From: Streptomyces albus subsp. albus
GTDB lineage: Bacteria; Actinomycetota; Actinomycetes; Streptomycetales; Streptomycetaceae
Reading direction: 5' to 3'
NCBI RefSeq assembly: GCF_000719865.1
Contig: NZ_JOID01000002.1
Location: 124,001 to 188,000 of the forward strand
DNA: 64,000 bases
The position numbers and the translations under genes are program-made. The notes below the pieces were generated by a model. That model saw only the letters and a program-made list of their open reading frames with translations, ran no database searches and was not told the origin of the DNA. Shown one piece after another: positions 7,400 to 16,742 of the stretch (the first letter of the stretch is position 1; the number at the start of each line of letters is the position of its first letter).

Positions 7400-8362
7400 T
7401 CAGCCCTCGTCCGGGGGCACGGCGTCCGGCGGTGCGTCGTCGAGCGGAGCCCCGGGCAGTACGGCGAGATCCGCGGCCCGCGGGAAGGAACTCTGCGCCC
7501 CGGCGCGCGTGCAGGCGGCGGAGCCGACCCGTACCGCGTACCGCACGGCGGCCTCCAGGCCGTCACCGGCGCTGAGCCGCCAGGCCAGGGCGCCGGTGAA
7601 GGCGTCACCCGCCCCGGTGGTGTCCACCACCGCCACCCGCGGCGCGGGCACCGGCACCACGCCGTTCCGGTCGGCGGCCAGCGCCCCGGCCGCGCCCAGC
7701 GTGACCACCACCGAACGCGGCCCGCGGGAGAGCAGCGCGGAGGCCCAGACGGCCGGCTCGTCCGCCTCGGCGGCCGGGTGGCCGGAGAGCAGGGCCAGCG
7801 CCTCGTGCTCGTTGACGACCAGCGGATCGCAGGCCGCGAGCACCTGCGGCGGCAACGGGGCGGGAGGCGACGCGTTGAGCACCAGCCGGGCGCCGGGCGC
7901 GCGGGACCGCACGGCCTCCGCCACCACCGCCATCGGAATCTCCAGTTGCGCCGAGACGACCCGGGCGGAGGCCAGCAGACTGCCGGCGGCCCGGATGTCC
8001 TCGGGCGCCAGGCGGGCGTTGGCGCCGGGGGAGACGATGATGCTGTTGTCGCCGGCCCTGTCCACCGTGATGACCGCGACGCCCGTCGGCCCCTCGCCGA
8101 CGAGCACGCCCACCGTGTCGACCCCCGCCGCGCGCTGCGCGTCGAGCAGCAGTCGCCCGTAGGCGTCGCCGCCGACCCGGGCCAGCAGGGCGGTGCGCGC
8201 TCCGAGGCGCGCCGCGGCGACGGCCTGGTTGGCGCCCTTGCCGCCGGGGTGGACGGCCAGGTCGGAGCCGAGCACCGTCTCCCCCGCCCTCGGGCGCCGG
8301 TCGACTCCGATCACGAGATCGGCGTTGGCCGAGCCCACGACCAGCAGGTCGTAGCCAAGCAT
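7400..8362 (-). CDS. rbsK: Ribokinase (PfkB family)
   Basis: The 320-residue protein has both PfkB signatures. GGKGANQAVAAARLG lies near residues 41-55 and DTTGAGDAFTGALAWRL carries the catalytic Asp of the GAGD motif. The N-terminal VVGSANADLVIGVDRRPRAG and PLVVNEHEALALLSG segments are those of ribokinases rather than fructokinases. The reaction is ATP plus ribose (or deoxyribose) to ribose 5-phosphate in the cytosol. It stands alone, without an rbs transporter or a LacI gene next to it. The start is ATG 8362 behind GAGGGGGT. The last 20 residues are an Asp/Pro-rich tail not part of the fold. Confidence 0.9.
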   Translation of the reverse strand: MLGYDLLVVGSANADLVIGVDRRPRAGETVLGSDLAVHPGGKGANQAVAAARLGARTALLARVGGDAYGRLLLDAQRAAGVDTVGVLVGEGPTGVAVITVDRAGDNSIIVSPGANARLAPEDIRAAGSLLASARVVSAQLEIPMAVVAEAVRSRAPGARLVLNASPPAPLPPQVLAACDPLVVNEHEALALLSGHPAAEADEPAVWASALLSRGPRSVVVTLGAAGALAADRNGVVPVPAPRVAVVDTTGAGDAFTGALAWRLSAGDGLEAAVRYAVRVGSAACTRAGAQSSFPRAADLAVLPGAPLDDAPPDAVPPDEG

Positions 8363-8583
8363 GTGGTGTTACCCCCTCTGCCGGAGGCCGTCCGGGCGGG
8401 TGGGACGGCGGTGGTCCGCGGCCCGTGGGCCGCCGGTACGGCCAGCTTGGCCCATTCCGGGGGTGGTTGGGGGCAAGTCGCCGGGAACGGGCGCGTTCCG
8501 CGCCGTCCGGGCGCGTCCGGCGGGTCGTCCCGGGTTGTCCACAGGCCGCCCGCGGTGTCGGCGGTCGGCGGTACCGTCGCGGC

Positions 8584-10794
8584 ATGGCGCAACTGTCGGT
8601 GCTCGAGGGGGTCCTGGAGCGGATCACCTACGCGAACGAGGAGAACGGCTACACGGTCGCCCGGGTCGACACCGGCCGCGGCGCGGGCGATCTGCTGACG
8701 GTCGTCGGTTCCCTGCTCGGCGCGCAGCCCGGCGAGTCACTGCGGATGGAGGGCCGCTGGGGCTCCCACCCGCAGTACGGCAAGCAGTTCACCGTCGAGA
8801 ACTACACCACCGTGCTCCCCGCCACCGTCCAGGGCATCCGCCGCTATCTGGGCTCCGGCCTGATCAAGGGGATCGGTCCGCGGATCGCCGAGCGGATCGT
8901 CGACCACTTCGGGATCGACACCCTCGACGTCATCGAGAAGGAGCCCGGCCGTCTGATCGAGGTGCCGGGGCTCGGCCCCAAGCGCACCAAGCTGATCGGG
9001 GCCGCCTGGGAGGAGCAGAAGGCGATCAAGGAGGTGATGGTCTTCCTCCAGGGGGTCGGCGTCTCCACCTCCATCGCGGTGCGGATCTACAAGAAGTACG
9101 GCGACGCCTCGATCTCCGTGGTGCGCAATCAGCCCTACCGGCTCGCGGCCGACGTCTGGGGCATCGGCTTCCTGACCGCCGACCGCATCGCCCAGGCCGT
9201 GGGGATACCGCACGACAGCCCGGACCGGGTCAAGGCCGGGCTCCAGTACGCCCTGTCGCAGTCCTCCGACCAGGGCCACTGCTACCTCCCCGAGGAGCAG
9301 CTCATCTCGGACGCGGTGAAGCTGCTCCAGGTCGACACCGGGCTCGTCATCGACTGCCTGGGGGAGCTGGCGGGCGAGGAGGAGGGCGTCGTCCGGCAGA
9401 CCGTGCCGGGTCCGGAGGACGGGCAGCCGGTGTCGGCGGTCTATCTGGTCCCGTTCCACCGGGCCGAGATCTCCCTGGCCGGCCAGGTGCTGCGGCTGCT
9501 GCGCACCGGAGAGGACCGAATGCCGGCCTTCCGCGGCGTCGACTGGGAGAAGGCGCTGGCCTGGCTGGGGAAGCGGACGGGGGCACAGCTCGCCCCCGAG
9601 CAGGAGCAGGCGGTGCGGCTGGCGCTGACGGAGAAGGTCGCGGTGCTGACGGGCGGCCCCGGCTGCGGCAAGTCCTTCACCGTGCGGTCCGTGGTGGAGC
9701 TGGCCCGGGCGAAGCGGGCCAAGGTGCTGCTGGCGGCACCGACCGGCCGGGCGGCGAAGCGGCTGTCGGAGCTGACCGGCGCCGAGGCGTCCACGGTGCA
9801 CCGGCTGCTGGAGCTGAGACCGGGCGGGGACGCCGCCTACGACCGGGACCGGCCGCTGGACGCCGATCTGGTCGTCGTCGACGAGGCGTCGATGCTGGAT
9901 CTGCTGCTGGCCAACAAGCTGGTCAAGGCGGTGCCGCCGGGCGCGCACCTGCTGATGGTGGGCGATGTGGACCAGCTGCCCTCGGTGGGGGCGGGGGAGG
10001 TGCTGCGGGATCTGCTCGCCCCGGACAGTCCGGTGCCGGCGGTGCGGCTGACGAGGATCTTCCGGCAGGCGCAGCAGTCGGGGGTGGTGACCAACGCCCA
10101 CCGCATCAACTCCGGCGTCCCGCCGATCACCCACGGCCTGCCCGACTTCTTCCTCTTCCCCGAGGAGGACGCGGAGGAGGCGGGCCGGCTCACCGTCGAC
10201 GTGGTGGCCCGCCGCATCCCGGCGAAGTTCGGGCTGGACCCGCGCCGGGACGTCCAGGTGCTCACGCCGATGCACCGCGGCCCGGCGGGGGCCGGCGCGC
10301 TCAACGGCCTCCTCCAGCAGGCCGTCACCCCGGCCCGTCCCGATCTGCCGGAGCGGCGCTTCGGCGGCCGGATCTTCCGGGTCGGCGACAAGGTCACCCA
10401 GATCCGCAACAACTACGAGAAGGGGGAGAACGGCGTCTTCAACGGCACGGTCGGCGTGGTCACCTCCCTCAGCCAGGACGACCAGCGGCTCACCGTCCGC
10501 ACCGACGAGGACGAGGAGGTCCCCTACGACTTCGACGAGCTGGACGAGCTGGCGCACGCCTACGCCGTGACGATCCACCGCTCACAGGGCAGCGAGTACC
10601 CGGCCGTGGTCGTCCCGGTGACGACGAGCGCCTGGATGATGCTCCAGCGCAATCTGCTCTATACCGCGGTGACCCGAGCCAAGAGACTGGTCGTGCTGGT
10701 CGGCTCCCGGCGGGCGCTGGGCCAGGCGGTCCGTACCGTCTCGGCCGGCCGGCGCTGCACGGCGCTGGACCACCGGCTCAGCGGCGCGATCTGA
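8584..10794 (+). CDS. recD2: RecD2-type SF1B DNA helicase
   Basis: The 736-residue protein follows the RecD2 layout. An N-terminal OB-like domain (QLSVLEGVLERITYANEENG) is followed by helix-hairpin-helix repeats (GIGPRIAERIVDHF; EVPGLGPKRTKLI). The SF1B motor has Walker A TGGPGCGKSFT, Walker B VVVDEASMLD, GDVDQLPSVG, the RIFRQ motif and the C-terminal YAVTIHRSQGSEYP and LLYTAVTRAKRLVVLVG. It is a 5'-3' helicase for DNA repair and replication not tied to RecBC. The start is ATG 8584; an extension to 8425 gives 53 Arg-rich residues with no domain match. A TACCGT box ends six bases before the ATG and there is no Shine-Dalgarno, so the mRNA may be leaderless. Confidence 0.92.
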   Translation: MAQLSVLEGVLERITYANEENGYTVARVDTGRGAGDLLTVVGSLLGAQPGESLRMEGRWGSHPQYGKQFTVENYTTVLPATVQGIRRYLGSGLIKGIGPRIAERIVDHFGIDTLDVIEKEPGRLIEVPGLGPKRTKLIGAAWEEQKAIKEVMVFLQGVGVSTSIAVRIYKKYGDASISVVRNQPYRLAADVWGIGFLTADRIAQAVGIPHDSPDRVKAGLQYALSQSSDQGHCYLPEEQLISDAVKLLQVDTGLVIDCLGELAGEEEGVVRQTVPGPEDGQPVSAVYLVPFHRAEISLAGQVLRLLRTGEDRMPAFRGVDWEKALAWLGKRTGAQLAPEQEQAVRLALTEKVAVLTGGPGCGKSFTVRSVVELARAKRAKVLLAAPTGRAAKRLSELTGAEASTVHRLLELRPGGDAAYDRDRPLDADLVVVDEASMLDLLLANKLVKAVPPGAHLLMVGDVDQLPSVGAGEVLRDLLAPDSPVPAVRLTRIFRQAQQSGVVTNAHRINSGVPPITHGLPDFFLFPEEDAEEAGRLTVDVVARRIPAKFGLDPRRDVQVLTPMHRGPAGAGALNGLLQQAVTPARPDLPERRFGGRIFRVGDKVTQIRNNYEKGENGVFNGTVGVVTSLSQDDQRLTVRTDEDEEVPYDFDELDELAHAYAVTIHRSQGSEYPAVVVPVTTSAWMMLQRNLLYTAVTRAKRLVVLVGSRRALGQAVRTVSAGRRCTALDHRLSGAI

Positions 10795-10973
10795 ATCCCG
10801 GCCCCCGCCTTTCGCGGGCGCGCGCGGAGGAGCAGGATGGGCCCGCACGCGGCACGCCGTGCCATTAATAGGCCTGACGGCCGACCCCGAGTGCACGGCT
10901 TCTGGCCATATGGGGGAAGGTAGAGGCAGTCAGGGCACCTCGAAGCAGAGGCACAACGTCGGTGAGGGATGAC

Positions 10974-12263
10974 GTGAGCGACAACTCAGTAGTACTGCGG
11001 TACGGGGACGGCGAATACCAGTTCCCCATTGCCGACAGCACTGTCGGCAACAAGGGCTTCGACATCGCGAAGCTCCGCAACCAAACCGGTCTGGTGACCC
11101 TGGACAGCGGTTACGGCAACACCGCGGCATATCAGTCGGCGATCACCTATCTCGACGGTGAGCAGGGCATCCTGCGCTACCGCGGTTACCCGATCGAGCA
11201 GCTCGCCGAGCACAGCACCTTCCTCGAGACCGCGTATCTGCTGATCAACGGTGAACTCCCGACGGGCGACCAGCTCGCCGGTTTCCAGAACGAGGTCACC
11301 CAGCACACGCTGCTGCACGAGGACGTCAAACGCTTCTACGACGGCTTCCCGCGCGACGCGCACCCGATGGCGATGCTGTCCTCCGTGGTCAGCGCGCTGT
11401 CCACGTTCTACCAGGACAGCCACAACCCGTTCCACCCGGAGCAGCGCCACCTCTCGACGATCCGGCTGCTGGCCAAGCTGCCCACGATCGCCGCGTACGC
11501 GTACAAGAAGTCGATCGGCCACCCGGTCGTCTACCCCAGCAACGATCTCGGCTATGTCGAGAACTTCCTGCGGATGACCTTCTCGGTGCCGGCCGCCGAG
11601 TACGAGCAGAACCCGGTCATGGTCAGCGCGCTGGAGAAGCTGCTGATCCTGCACGCCGACCACGAGCAGAACTGTTCGACGTCGACGGTGCGCCTCGTCG
11701 GCTCCTCGCAGGCCAACATGTTCGCCTCGATCTCGGCCGGCATCTGCGCGCTCTGGGGCCCGCTGCACGGCGGCGCCAACCAGTCGGTGCTGGAGATGCT
11801 GGAGGGGATCAAGAACTCCGGCGGCGACGTCGACACCTTCATCCGCAAGGTGAAGAACAAGGAAGACGGTGTGAAGCTCATGGGCTTCGGACACCGTGTC
11901 TACAAGAACTTCGACCCCCGGGCGAAGATCATCAAGGCCGCCGCGCACGACGTGCTCGCCTCCCTCGGCAAGTCCGACGAGCTGCTGGACATCGCGCTCA
12001 AGCTGGAGGAGCACGCGCTGGCCGACGACTACTTCGTCGAGCGCAAGCTCTACCCCAACGTGGACTTCTACACCGGTCTGATCTACCGGGCCATGGGCTT
12101 CCCGACCGAGATGTTCACCGTGCTCTTCGCGCTCGGCCGGCTGCCGGGCTGGATCGCCCAGTGGCACGAGATGATCAAGGAGCCGGGTTCCCGGATCGGC
12201 CGGCCGCGCCAGATCTACACGGGCGTCGTCGAGCGGGACTTCGTTCCGCTGGAGAAGCGCTGA
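10974..12263 (+). CDS. gltA: Citrate synthase (type II)
   Basis: The 429-residue protein is a full-length citrate synthase, condensing acetyl-CoA and oxaloacetate to citrate at the entry of the TCA cycle. Landmarks are GILRYRGYPIEQLAEHSTFL, DHEQNCSTSTVRLVGSS, GPLHGGANQSVLEML (catalytic His), VKLMGFGHRVYKNFDPRAK (catalytic His, CoA loop) and NVDFYTGLIYRAMGFP (catalytic Asp). An in-frame GTG at 10962 is possible, but GTG 10974 is preferred: GAGGG sits at normal spacing and the protein then begins SDNSVVLRYGDGEY like its homologues. It stands alone with a strong terminator at 12308-12347. Confidence 0.97.
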   Translation: MSDNSVVLRYGDGEYQFPIADSTVGNKGFDIAKLRNQTGLVTLDSGYGNTAAYQSAITYLDGEQGILRYRGYPIEQLAEHSTFLETAYLLINGELPTGDQLAGFQNEVTQHTLLHEDVKRFYDGFPRDAHPMAMLSSVVSALSTFYQDSHNPFHPEQRHLSTIRLLAKLPTIAAYAYKKSIGHPVVYPSNDLGYVENFLRMTFSVPAAEYEQNPVMVSALEKLLILHADHEQNCSTSTVRLVGSSQANMFASISAGICALWGPLHGGANQSVLEMLEGIKNSGGDVDTFIRKVKNKEDGVKLMGFGHRVYKNFDPRAKIIKAAAHDVLASLGKSDELLDIALKLEEHALADDYFVERKLYPNVDFYTGLIYRAMGFPTEMFTVLFALGRLPGWIAQWHEMIKEPGSRIGRPRQIYTGVVERDFVPLEKR

Positions 12264-12887
12264 CCACCTGCTGCTGACCGGACCCGGGGTATTCCGGGGC
12301 ACCGGTGACGGGGGGCCGCCCGCAGCCGTCGCGGGGCGGCCCCCCGTCCGTTGCGTACAGGGGCCCGTCCGCCCACAGGGGCTCGGGGCCGGACGATCGC
12401 GGTGTGCGCGCGGGCGCCGACCGGGTCCGGAAAAGGTGGAGAGCGCCCCGCGGCCGATCCCCCCACGGGTCGGCCGACGAAGCGCTCTCCAATCCCGGAT
12501 CGGATTCCCCCCACGGGATCCGGCCGGGGGTCTGCCCGCCGCGGAATCCCGCGGCCGGAAGCTTCGGCTCGTAGTGCTCTGTTAGATGCTTTTCAGTTGT
12601 CCTCGGTTGTCCGGCCGGAGCCGGTTACTGCCTGCCGGGACGAGCACGTACGGGAGGGCCGCTCAAAGCTCCCCGGGCACGCGCCCCGGCTCACATGACG
12701 GGTTCCGTCCCCCAAGACGGGTCCGTCAGGCGGATGCCGCACCCCGCCGGAGGTGTTGCATCGCACGGTTAGACTCACGACCCGCCCCAATGGTTACCCC
12801 CGAAGAATGTGATCTGGGTCTCATGCCATAAGGGGCCAATGAGGGCAAGGGCTCCGATAAGGAGATCCGGATCCCCGGGTGAGGGTC
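12264..12887. other. 624-bp convergent intergenic region
   Basis: It lies between the 3' ends of gltA and copA. It contains the gltA terminator (12308-12347), a nested hairpin (12438-12490) and a further hairpin (12495-12523); the last two share a 12-base loop element. The right half (about 12560-12880) is more A/T-rich than its surroundings, but I see no convincing ORF or RNA gene in it. Confidence 0.5.
12308..12347 (+). terminator. Terminator hairpin of gltA
   Basis: A 14-bp perfect stem (12308-12321 with 12334-12347) encloses a 12-base loop, 45 bases after the citrate synthase stop. It is very GC-rich and lacks a U-tract. It would also stop leftward read-through from copA. Confidence 0.75.
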
Positions 12888-15254
12888 TCATGCAGCATCT
12901 GGTGATGCTGTGAAGGAACGCAATCTCAGGCTGTTGGTGACGACGAAGACGGACGAGAAGGCCATCGCGGCCCCGGCGATCATCGGGCTGAGGAGTCCGG
13001 CCGCGGCGAGCGGCAGCGCCGCCACGTTGTAGCCGAAGGCCCAGAAGAGATTGCCCTTGATGGTGCCGAGGGTCCGGCGGGAGAGCCGGATCGCGTCCGC
13101 CGCCACCCGCGGATCACCGCGGACCAGGGTCAGATCGGCTGCCTCGATGGCCGCGTCCGTACCCGTGCCCATCGCCAGCCCCAGATCCGCCGCCGCCAGC
13201 GCCGCCGCGTCGTTGACCCCGTCGCCGACCATGGCGACCGTCCGGCCCTCTTCCTGGAGCCGCCGGACGACCGCCACCTTGTCCTGCGGCAGCACTCCGG
13301 CGATCACCTCGTCGATGCCGACGGCGCGCGCCACGGCCTCGGCCACCGTCTCGTGGTCCCCCGTCAGCAGGACGGGCGTGAGCCCCAGGGCTCGCAGTTC
13401 GGCGATGGCCCGGGCGCTGGTGTCCTTCACCGTGTCCGCGACCGTCAGCACCCCTATCGGCCTGCCGTCCGCGGTGACCGTGACGGCCGTGCGGCCGGCG
13501 GCCCCGGCGGCCTCCTGCGCCGCCGCGAGGGAGGCCGGCAGCGCGCCGTCGCCGTCCACGCCGTCGCCGGGCAGCGGTTCCCGGCCGACGAGCACGGTGC
13601 GGCCGTCGACCCGTCCGCGGACACCGAGGCCGGGGACGTTCTCGAAGTCCGCCACGGCGGGCAGGGGGCCGGTCCGCTCGGTGGCCCCGGCGGCCACGGC
13701 CCGGGCGATCGGGTGCTCCGAGGCGTTCTCCACCGCGCCCGCCAGGCGCAGCAGTTCCTCCTCGCTCACGCCCTCGGCCGGGACGGCCTCGTGCAGGGTC
13801 ATCCGCCCGGTGGTGACGGTGCCGGTCTTGTCGAGGACGACGGTGTCCACCCGCCGGGTGGACTCCAGCACCTCCGGCCCCTTGATGAGGATGCCGAGCT
13901 GGGCGCCGCGACCCGTACCGACCATGAGGGCCGTCGGGGTGGCCAGGCCCAGGGCACACGGGCAGGCGATGATCAGTACGGCGACGGCGGCCGTGAAGGC
14001 GGCGGTGACGTCACCGCTCACCAGCAGCCAGACGCCCAGGGTGCCGAGCGCGATCAGGATGACGACGGGAACGAAGACCGCGGAGATCCGGTCGGCGAGC
14101 CGCTGCACCGCAGCCTTGCCGCTCTGCGCCTCCTCGACCAGCGCCGCCATCCGGGCGAGCTGGGTGTCGGCGCCGACACGCGTGGCCTCGACGACCAGCC
14201 GGCCGCCCGCGTTGACCGTCGCCCCGGTCACGGCGTCGCCTGCGCTCACGTCCACCGGGACCGACTCGCCGGTCAGCATGGAGGCGTCCACGGCCGAACT
14301 GCCCTCCACCACCACGCCGTCGGTGGCGATCTTCTCGCCCGGGCGGACCACGAAACGGGTGCCGGCCGTGAGGCGGTCCGCCGGCATCCGCTCCTCGCGG
14401 CCGTCCGGGTGCAGCACGGCCACGTCCTTGGCGCCGAGCTCCAGCAGCGCCCGCAGGGCGGCGCCCGCACTGCGCTTGGAGCGGGCCTCCAGATAGCGGC
14501 CCAGCAGGATGAACGTGGTCACCCCGGCGGCCACTTCGAGGTAGATGGCGGAGGAGGCGTCCGCGCGGGAGACGGCGAAGCTGAACTCGTGCCGCATGCC
14601 GTGCATCCCGGCGTCGCCCAGGAACAGCGCCCAGAGCGACCAGCCGAAGGCGGCCAGGGTGCCGATCGACACCAGGGTGTCCATGGTGGCCGCGCCGTGC
14701 CGCAGGTTCGTCCAGGCGGCGCGGTGGAAGGGGAGGGCGCCCCAGACGATGACGGGGGCGGCGAGGGTGAGCGACAGCCACTGCCAGTTGTCGAACTGGA
14801 GGGCGGGCACCATCGCCATCAGCACCACAGGCACCGACAGCACGAGGGAGACGAGCAGGCGCTGGCGCAGGGCTTCCTGCTCGGCGCGGTGCCGGTCCGC
14901 CGCCCCGCCGGGGGACGGGACGCCGGCCCCGCTCGCGCCCGCGGGCAGCGGCTGGTCCGGCCGCGGCGTTGCCGGGCTTTCCGGTGCGGGGCGTGGTTCC
15001 GGCTTGCGCTCGGCGGTGTAGCCGGTCTTCTCGACGGTGGCGATGAGGTCGTCCACGGCGATGCCGCCGGCGAAGTCGATCCGCGCCTTCTCGGTGGCGA
15101 AGTTCACCGCGGCGGAGACGCCCTCCATCCGGTTGAGCTTCTTCTCGACGCGGGCCGCGCAGGAGGCGCAGGTCATACCGCCGATGGCGAGTTCGACCCG
15201 CTGCCGGGGCTCCTCGAGGGCTTCGGGCGGGGGCTGGGGTGCCGTACTGGTCAT
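12888..15254 (-). CDS. copA: Copper-translocating P-type ATPase
   Basis: The 788-residue protein is a P1B-type ATPase exporting Cu(I) across the cytoplasmic membrane. One N-terminal HMA domain carries GMTCASC (about residues 26-32), followed by a Pro/Ala-rich linker. Eight predicted helices include the ion site IIACPCALG in helix 6. The actuator motif is MLTGES, the phosphorylation site DKTGTVTTG, the nucleotide-binding HP motif SEHPIARA and the hinge [15 protein letters not shown]. The last helix has [15 protein letters not shown], typical of Cu(I) pumps. The start is ATG 15254; in-frame sequence further upstream to 15650 runs antisense over copZ and is rejected. It lies 89 bases downstream of copZ in one transcript, probably controlled at 15655-15671. 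Confidence 0.96.
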   Translation of the reverse strand: MTSTAPQPPPEALEEPRQRVELAIGGMTCASCAARVEKKLNRMEGVSAAVNFATEKARIDFAGGIAVDDLIATVEKTGYTAERKPEPRPAPESPATPRPDQPLPAGASGAGVPSPGGAADRHRAEQEALRQRLLVSLVLSVPVVLMAMVPALQFDNWQWLSLTLAAPVIVWGALPFHRAAWTNLRHGAATMDTLVSIGTLAAFGWSLWALFLGDAGMHGMRHEFSFAVSRADASSAIYLEVAAGVTTFILLGRYLEARSKRSAGAALRALLELGAKDVAVLHPDGREERMPADRLTAGTRFVVRPGEKIATDGVVVEGSSAVDASMLTGESVPVDVSAGDAVTGATVNAGGRLVVEATRVGADTQLARMAALVEEAQSGKAAVQRLADRISAVFVPVVILIALGTLGVWLLVSGDVTAAFTAAVAVLIIACPCALGLATPTALMVGTGRGAQLGILIKGPEVLESTRRVDTVVLDKTGTVTTGRMTLHEAVPAEGVSEEELLRLAGAVENASEHPIARAVAAGATERTGPLPAVADFENVPGLGVRGRVDGRTVLVGREPLPGDGVDGDGALPASLAAAQEAAGAAGRTAVTVTADGRPIGVLTVADTVKDTSARAIAELRALGLTPVLLTGDHETVAEAVARAVGIDEVIAGVLPQDKVAVVRRLQEEGRTVAMVGDGVNDAAALAAADLGLAMGTGTDAAIEAADLTLVRGDPRVAADAIRLSRRTLGTIKGNLFWAFGYNVAALPLAAAGLLSPMIAGAAMAFSSVFVVTNSLRLRSFTASPDAA

Positions 15255-15343
15255 GAAGGTCTCCGGGAGGGGAGGGCCGGGCCGTGCGGGTCCGCGGTGG
15301 CGGAGCGGCACGGCCCGGCGCGGGAAGGGCGGCCGGGGCCCGG

Positions 15344-15559
15344 TCAGGCCCTGCCGGCCAGTTCGTAACCGGCCTCGTCGACGGCGGCGCGGACCGCGGC
15401 GTCGTCCAGCGGGGCCTCGGAGGTCACGGTGACCAGACCGGTGGCGGCGACGGCCTTGACGGAGCTGACGCCGTCGAGCGCGGACAGTTCCTCGGTCACC
15501 GCGCCCTCGCAGTGACCGCAGGTCATTCCGGTCACCCGGTATGTGACGGTGGCGCTCAT
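15344..15559 (-). CDS. copZ: Copper chaperone CopZ (HMA domain)
   Basis: The 71-residue protein is a single heavy-metal-associated domain with the metal-binding GMTCGHC motif (residues 11-17) and the beta-alpha-beta pattern of CopZ/Atx1 ([38 protein letters not shown]). It binds Cu(I) in the cytosol and passes it to CopA. The start is ATG 15559 with GAGGAG upstream. It is first in the copZ-copA unit, directly behind a TATGAT -10 box and a CsoR-like operator. No csoR gene is next to it. Confidence 0.94.
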   Translation of the reverse strand: MSATVTYRVTGMTCGHCEGAVTEELSALDGVSSVKAVAATGLVTVTSEAPLDDAAVRAAVDEAGYELAGRA

Positions 15560-15645
15560 GGTCTTCTCCTCGGTAGGGGTCTGCGGAGCGGGGCCGGCGA
15601 GGGGCGATCGCTTGCGATGCCCGCCGGATGCTCCATCGGAACTGC

Positions 15646-15674
15646 ATCATACCCTATACCCCTAGGGGGTAAGT
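15646..15674 (-). promoter_or_regulatory. copZA promoter with CsoR-like operator (15655-15671)
   Basis: Read leftward, a TATGAT -10 box (15651-15646) lies 17 bases from a weak ACTTAC -35 (15674-15669). The spacer holds TATACCCCTAGGGGGTA (forward 15655-15671), the C-run/TA/G-run pattern of CsoR operators. Repression between the boxes with release by Cu(I) is the expected mechanism. The A/T-rich promoter stands out clearly from its surroundings. Confidence 0.8.
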
Positions 15675-15856
15675 TCCCGAGGGATTCCCGCAGTCTCCTC
15701 AGGGTTTCTTGAGGCTTCTCGAGACTTCACGGGGCTGCCCGGCCCCTGGGGGTCCCCCGAGGTCCTGGGACCTCTGGGCACCCGGGGTCCCTGAGGCTTC
15801 TCCTGCCGGGAAGGGGCGGACGGATGGACGGTCGCACGGCCGCGCGCCGGCGGGGC

Positions 15857-16606
15857 TCAGGTGGCGGCGGGCGCCCCCGCGCCGACGACCGGGGCGAGAT
15901 AGCGGTGGAGCGCGGCCTTCAGTTCGGCGAAGTAGGCCTCGCGCTCCTCGCCCTCGTGGCTCATGGCCAGCTCCATCCCCGAGGTGAAGAAGACGAACGC
16001 CAGGGTGGCCGCGCGTTCGCACTGCCCCGCGGGCAGGCCGGGCGCGCGCAGGGCGATCAGCTCGGCCGTGCGGGCCCGGAAGACGCCGTCGAGCGCCTCG
16101 TGCTCGTCGGCGATGTCCTGGGGCAGTCCGGGGGCGTGCATCAGGGCGAGCGAGGCGGGGTTGCGGCGGATGAAGCCGATCAGCGGGTCGATGATCCGGT
16201 CCAGGGCCTCGGAGAGCGGGAGCATGGCGTTCTCCGAGGTGAAGACCTGGCCGTGGGCCTCGCGCATCCGGTGCAGCAGCCGGCCGCCGAGCTCGACGGC
16301 GATGGCCTCCTTGTTCGGGAAGAACTGATAGAGCGTGCCCGGGGAGACGCCCGCCTCGCGCGCGATCGCGTTGGTGCTGGCCCCGTCGTAGCCGTGGTCG
16401 CAGAAGACCCGGGCGGCCGCCTCCAGCAACTGCTCGATGCGGCGCTCCCCGCGGGCCTGGCGGCGCCGCGGCCTGGCCGCGGCCGGCGGCCGCTCCGCGC
16501 CGGGCCGCTCCGGGGGGCGGGCCCCGTCGCCCCGCTGCCCGGCGGGGGGCTCCTCGCCCGCTGCCCCCGGCCGGTTCCCCGGCGCCGTCGGCTGCTTCTC
16601 GGACAC
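15857..16606 (-). CDS. TetR/AcrR-family repressor
   Basis: The 249-residue protein has a disordered Pro/Ala/Arg-rich N-terminal extension of about 50 residues, then a TetR HTH (IEQLLEAAARVFCDHGYDGA, STNAIAREAGVSPGTLYQFF) and an alpha-helical effector domain ending in AFVFFTSGMELAM. GTG 16606 is chosen because GGGGAAG is correctly spaced. An in-frame TTG at 16651 would add 15 residues but has no Shine-Dalgarno and falls inside the operator. It is divergent from an MMPL exporter, with palindromes at 16651-16672 and 16682-16697 between them, so it probably represses both itself and the exporter. The ligand is unknown. Confidence 0.9.
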   Translation of the reverse strand: MSEKQPTAPGNRPGAAGEEPPAGQRGDGARPPERPGAERPPAAARPRRRQARGERRIEQLLEAAARVFCDHGYDGASTNAIAREAGVSPGTLYQFFPNKEAIAVELGGRLLHRMREAHGQVFTSENAMLPLSEALDRIIDPLIGFIRRNPASLALMHAPGLPQDIADEHEALDGVFRARTAELIALRAPGLPAGQCERAATLAFVFFTSGMELAMSHEGEEREAYFAELKAALHRYLAPVVGAGAPAAT

Positions 16607-16650
16607 GCGCGTCTTCCCCGGACTCTCTGCCTGTCTGGTGGCGGTTGACA

Positions 16651-16672
16651 AATGCGAGCGGTCACTCGCATT
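16651..16672. promoter_or_regulatory. TetR operator candidate A (8+6+8 palindrome)
   Basis: AATGCGAG and CTCGCATT form perfect arms around CGGTCA, in the divergent TetR/MMPL gap. The GCGAGCG...CTCGC core is repeated in the palindrome at 16682-16697, as expected for two sites of one repressor. Confidence 0.7.
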
Positions 16673-16681
16673 CTAAGGAAC

Positions 16682-16697
16682 GCGAGCGATCGCTCGC
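16682..16697. promoter_or_regulatory. TetR operator candidate B (perfect 16-bp palindrome)
   Basis: GCGAGCGATCGCTCGC is a perfect palindrome sharing its half-site with operator A, nine bases away. A third, unrelated palindrome follows at 16700-16718. Confidence 0.7.
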
Positions 16698-16699
16698 TT

Positions 16700-16718
16700 T
16701 TGCCAAGTCTATTGGCAA
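16700..16718. promoter_or_regulatory. Third palindrome in front of the MMPL gene
   Basis: TTGCCAA (16700-16706) and TTGGCAA (16712-16718) are perfect arms around GTCTA, 25 bases upstream of the exporter start. The half-site differs from the GCGAGCG sites, so it may bind a different regulator or simply overlap the promoter. Confidence 0.45.
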
Positions 16719-16742
16719 TCGGGGGAAGGGGACACCTGCGTC

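Noticed and set aside
8361..10868. Very long rightward frame of over 800 codons overlapping recD2
   Set aside because: It is a high-GC shadow of the helicase gene: low-complexity Arg/Gly/Ala translation without motifs, while the other frame carries all helicase motifs.
12586..12831. Rightward ORF of 81 codons in the gap between gltA and copA
   Set aside because: It is Pro/Arg-rich, lacks a Shine-Dalgarno and shows no domain, so the gap is treated as non-coding.
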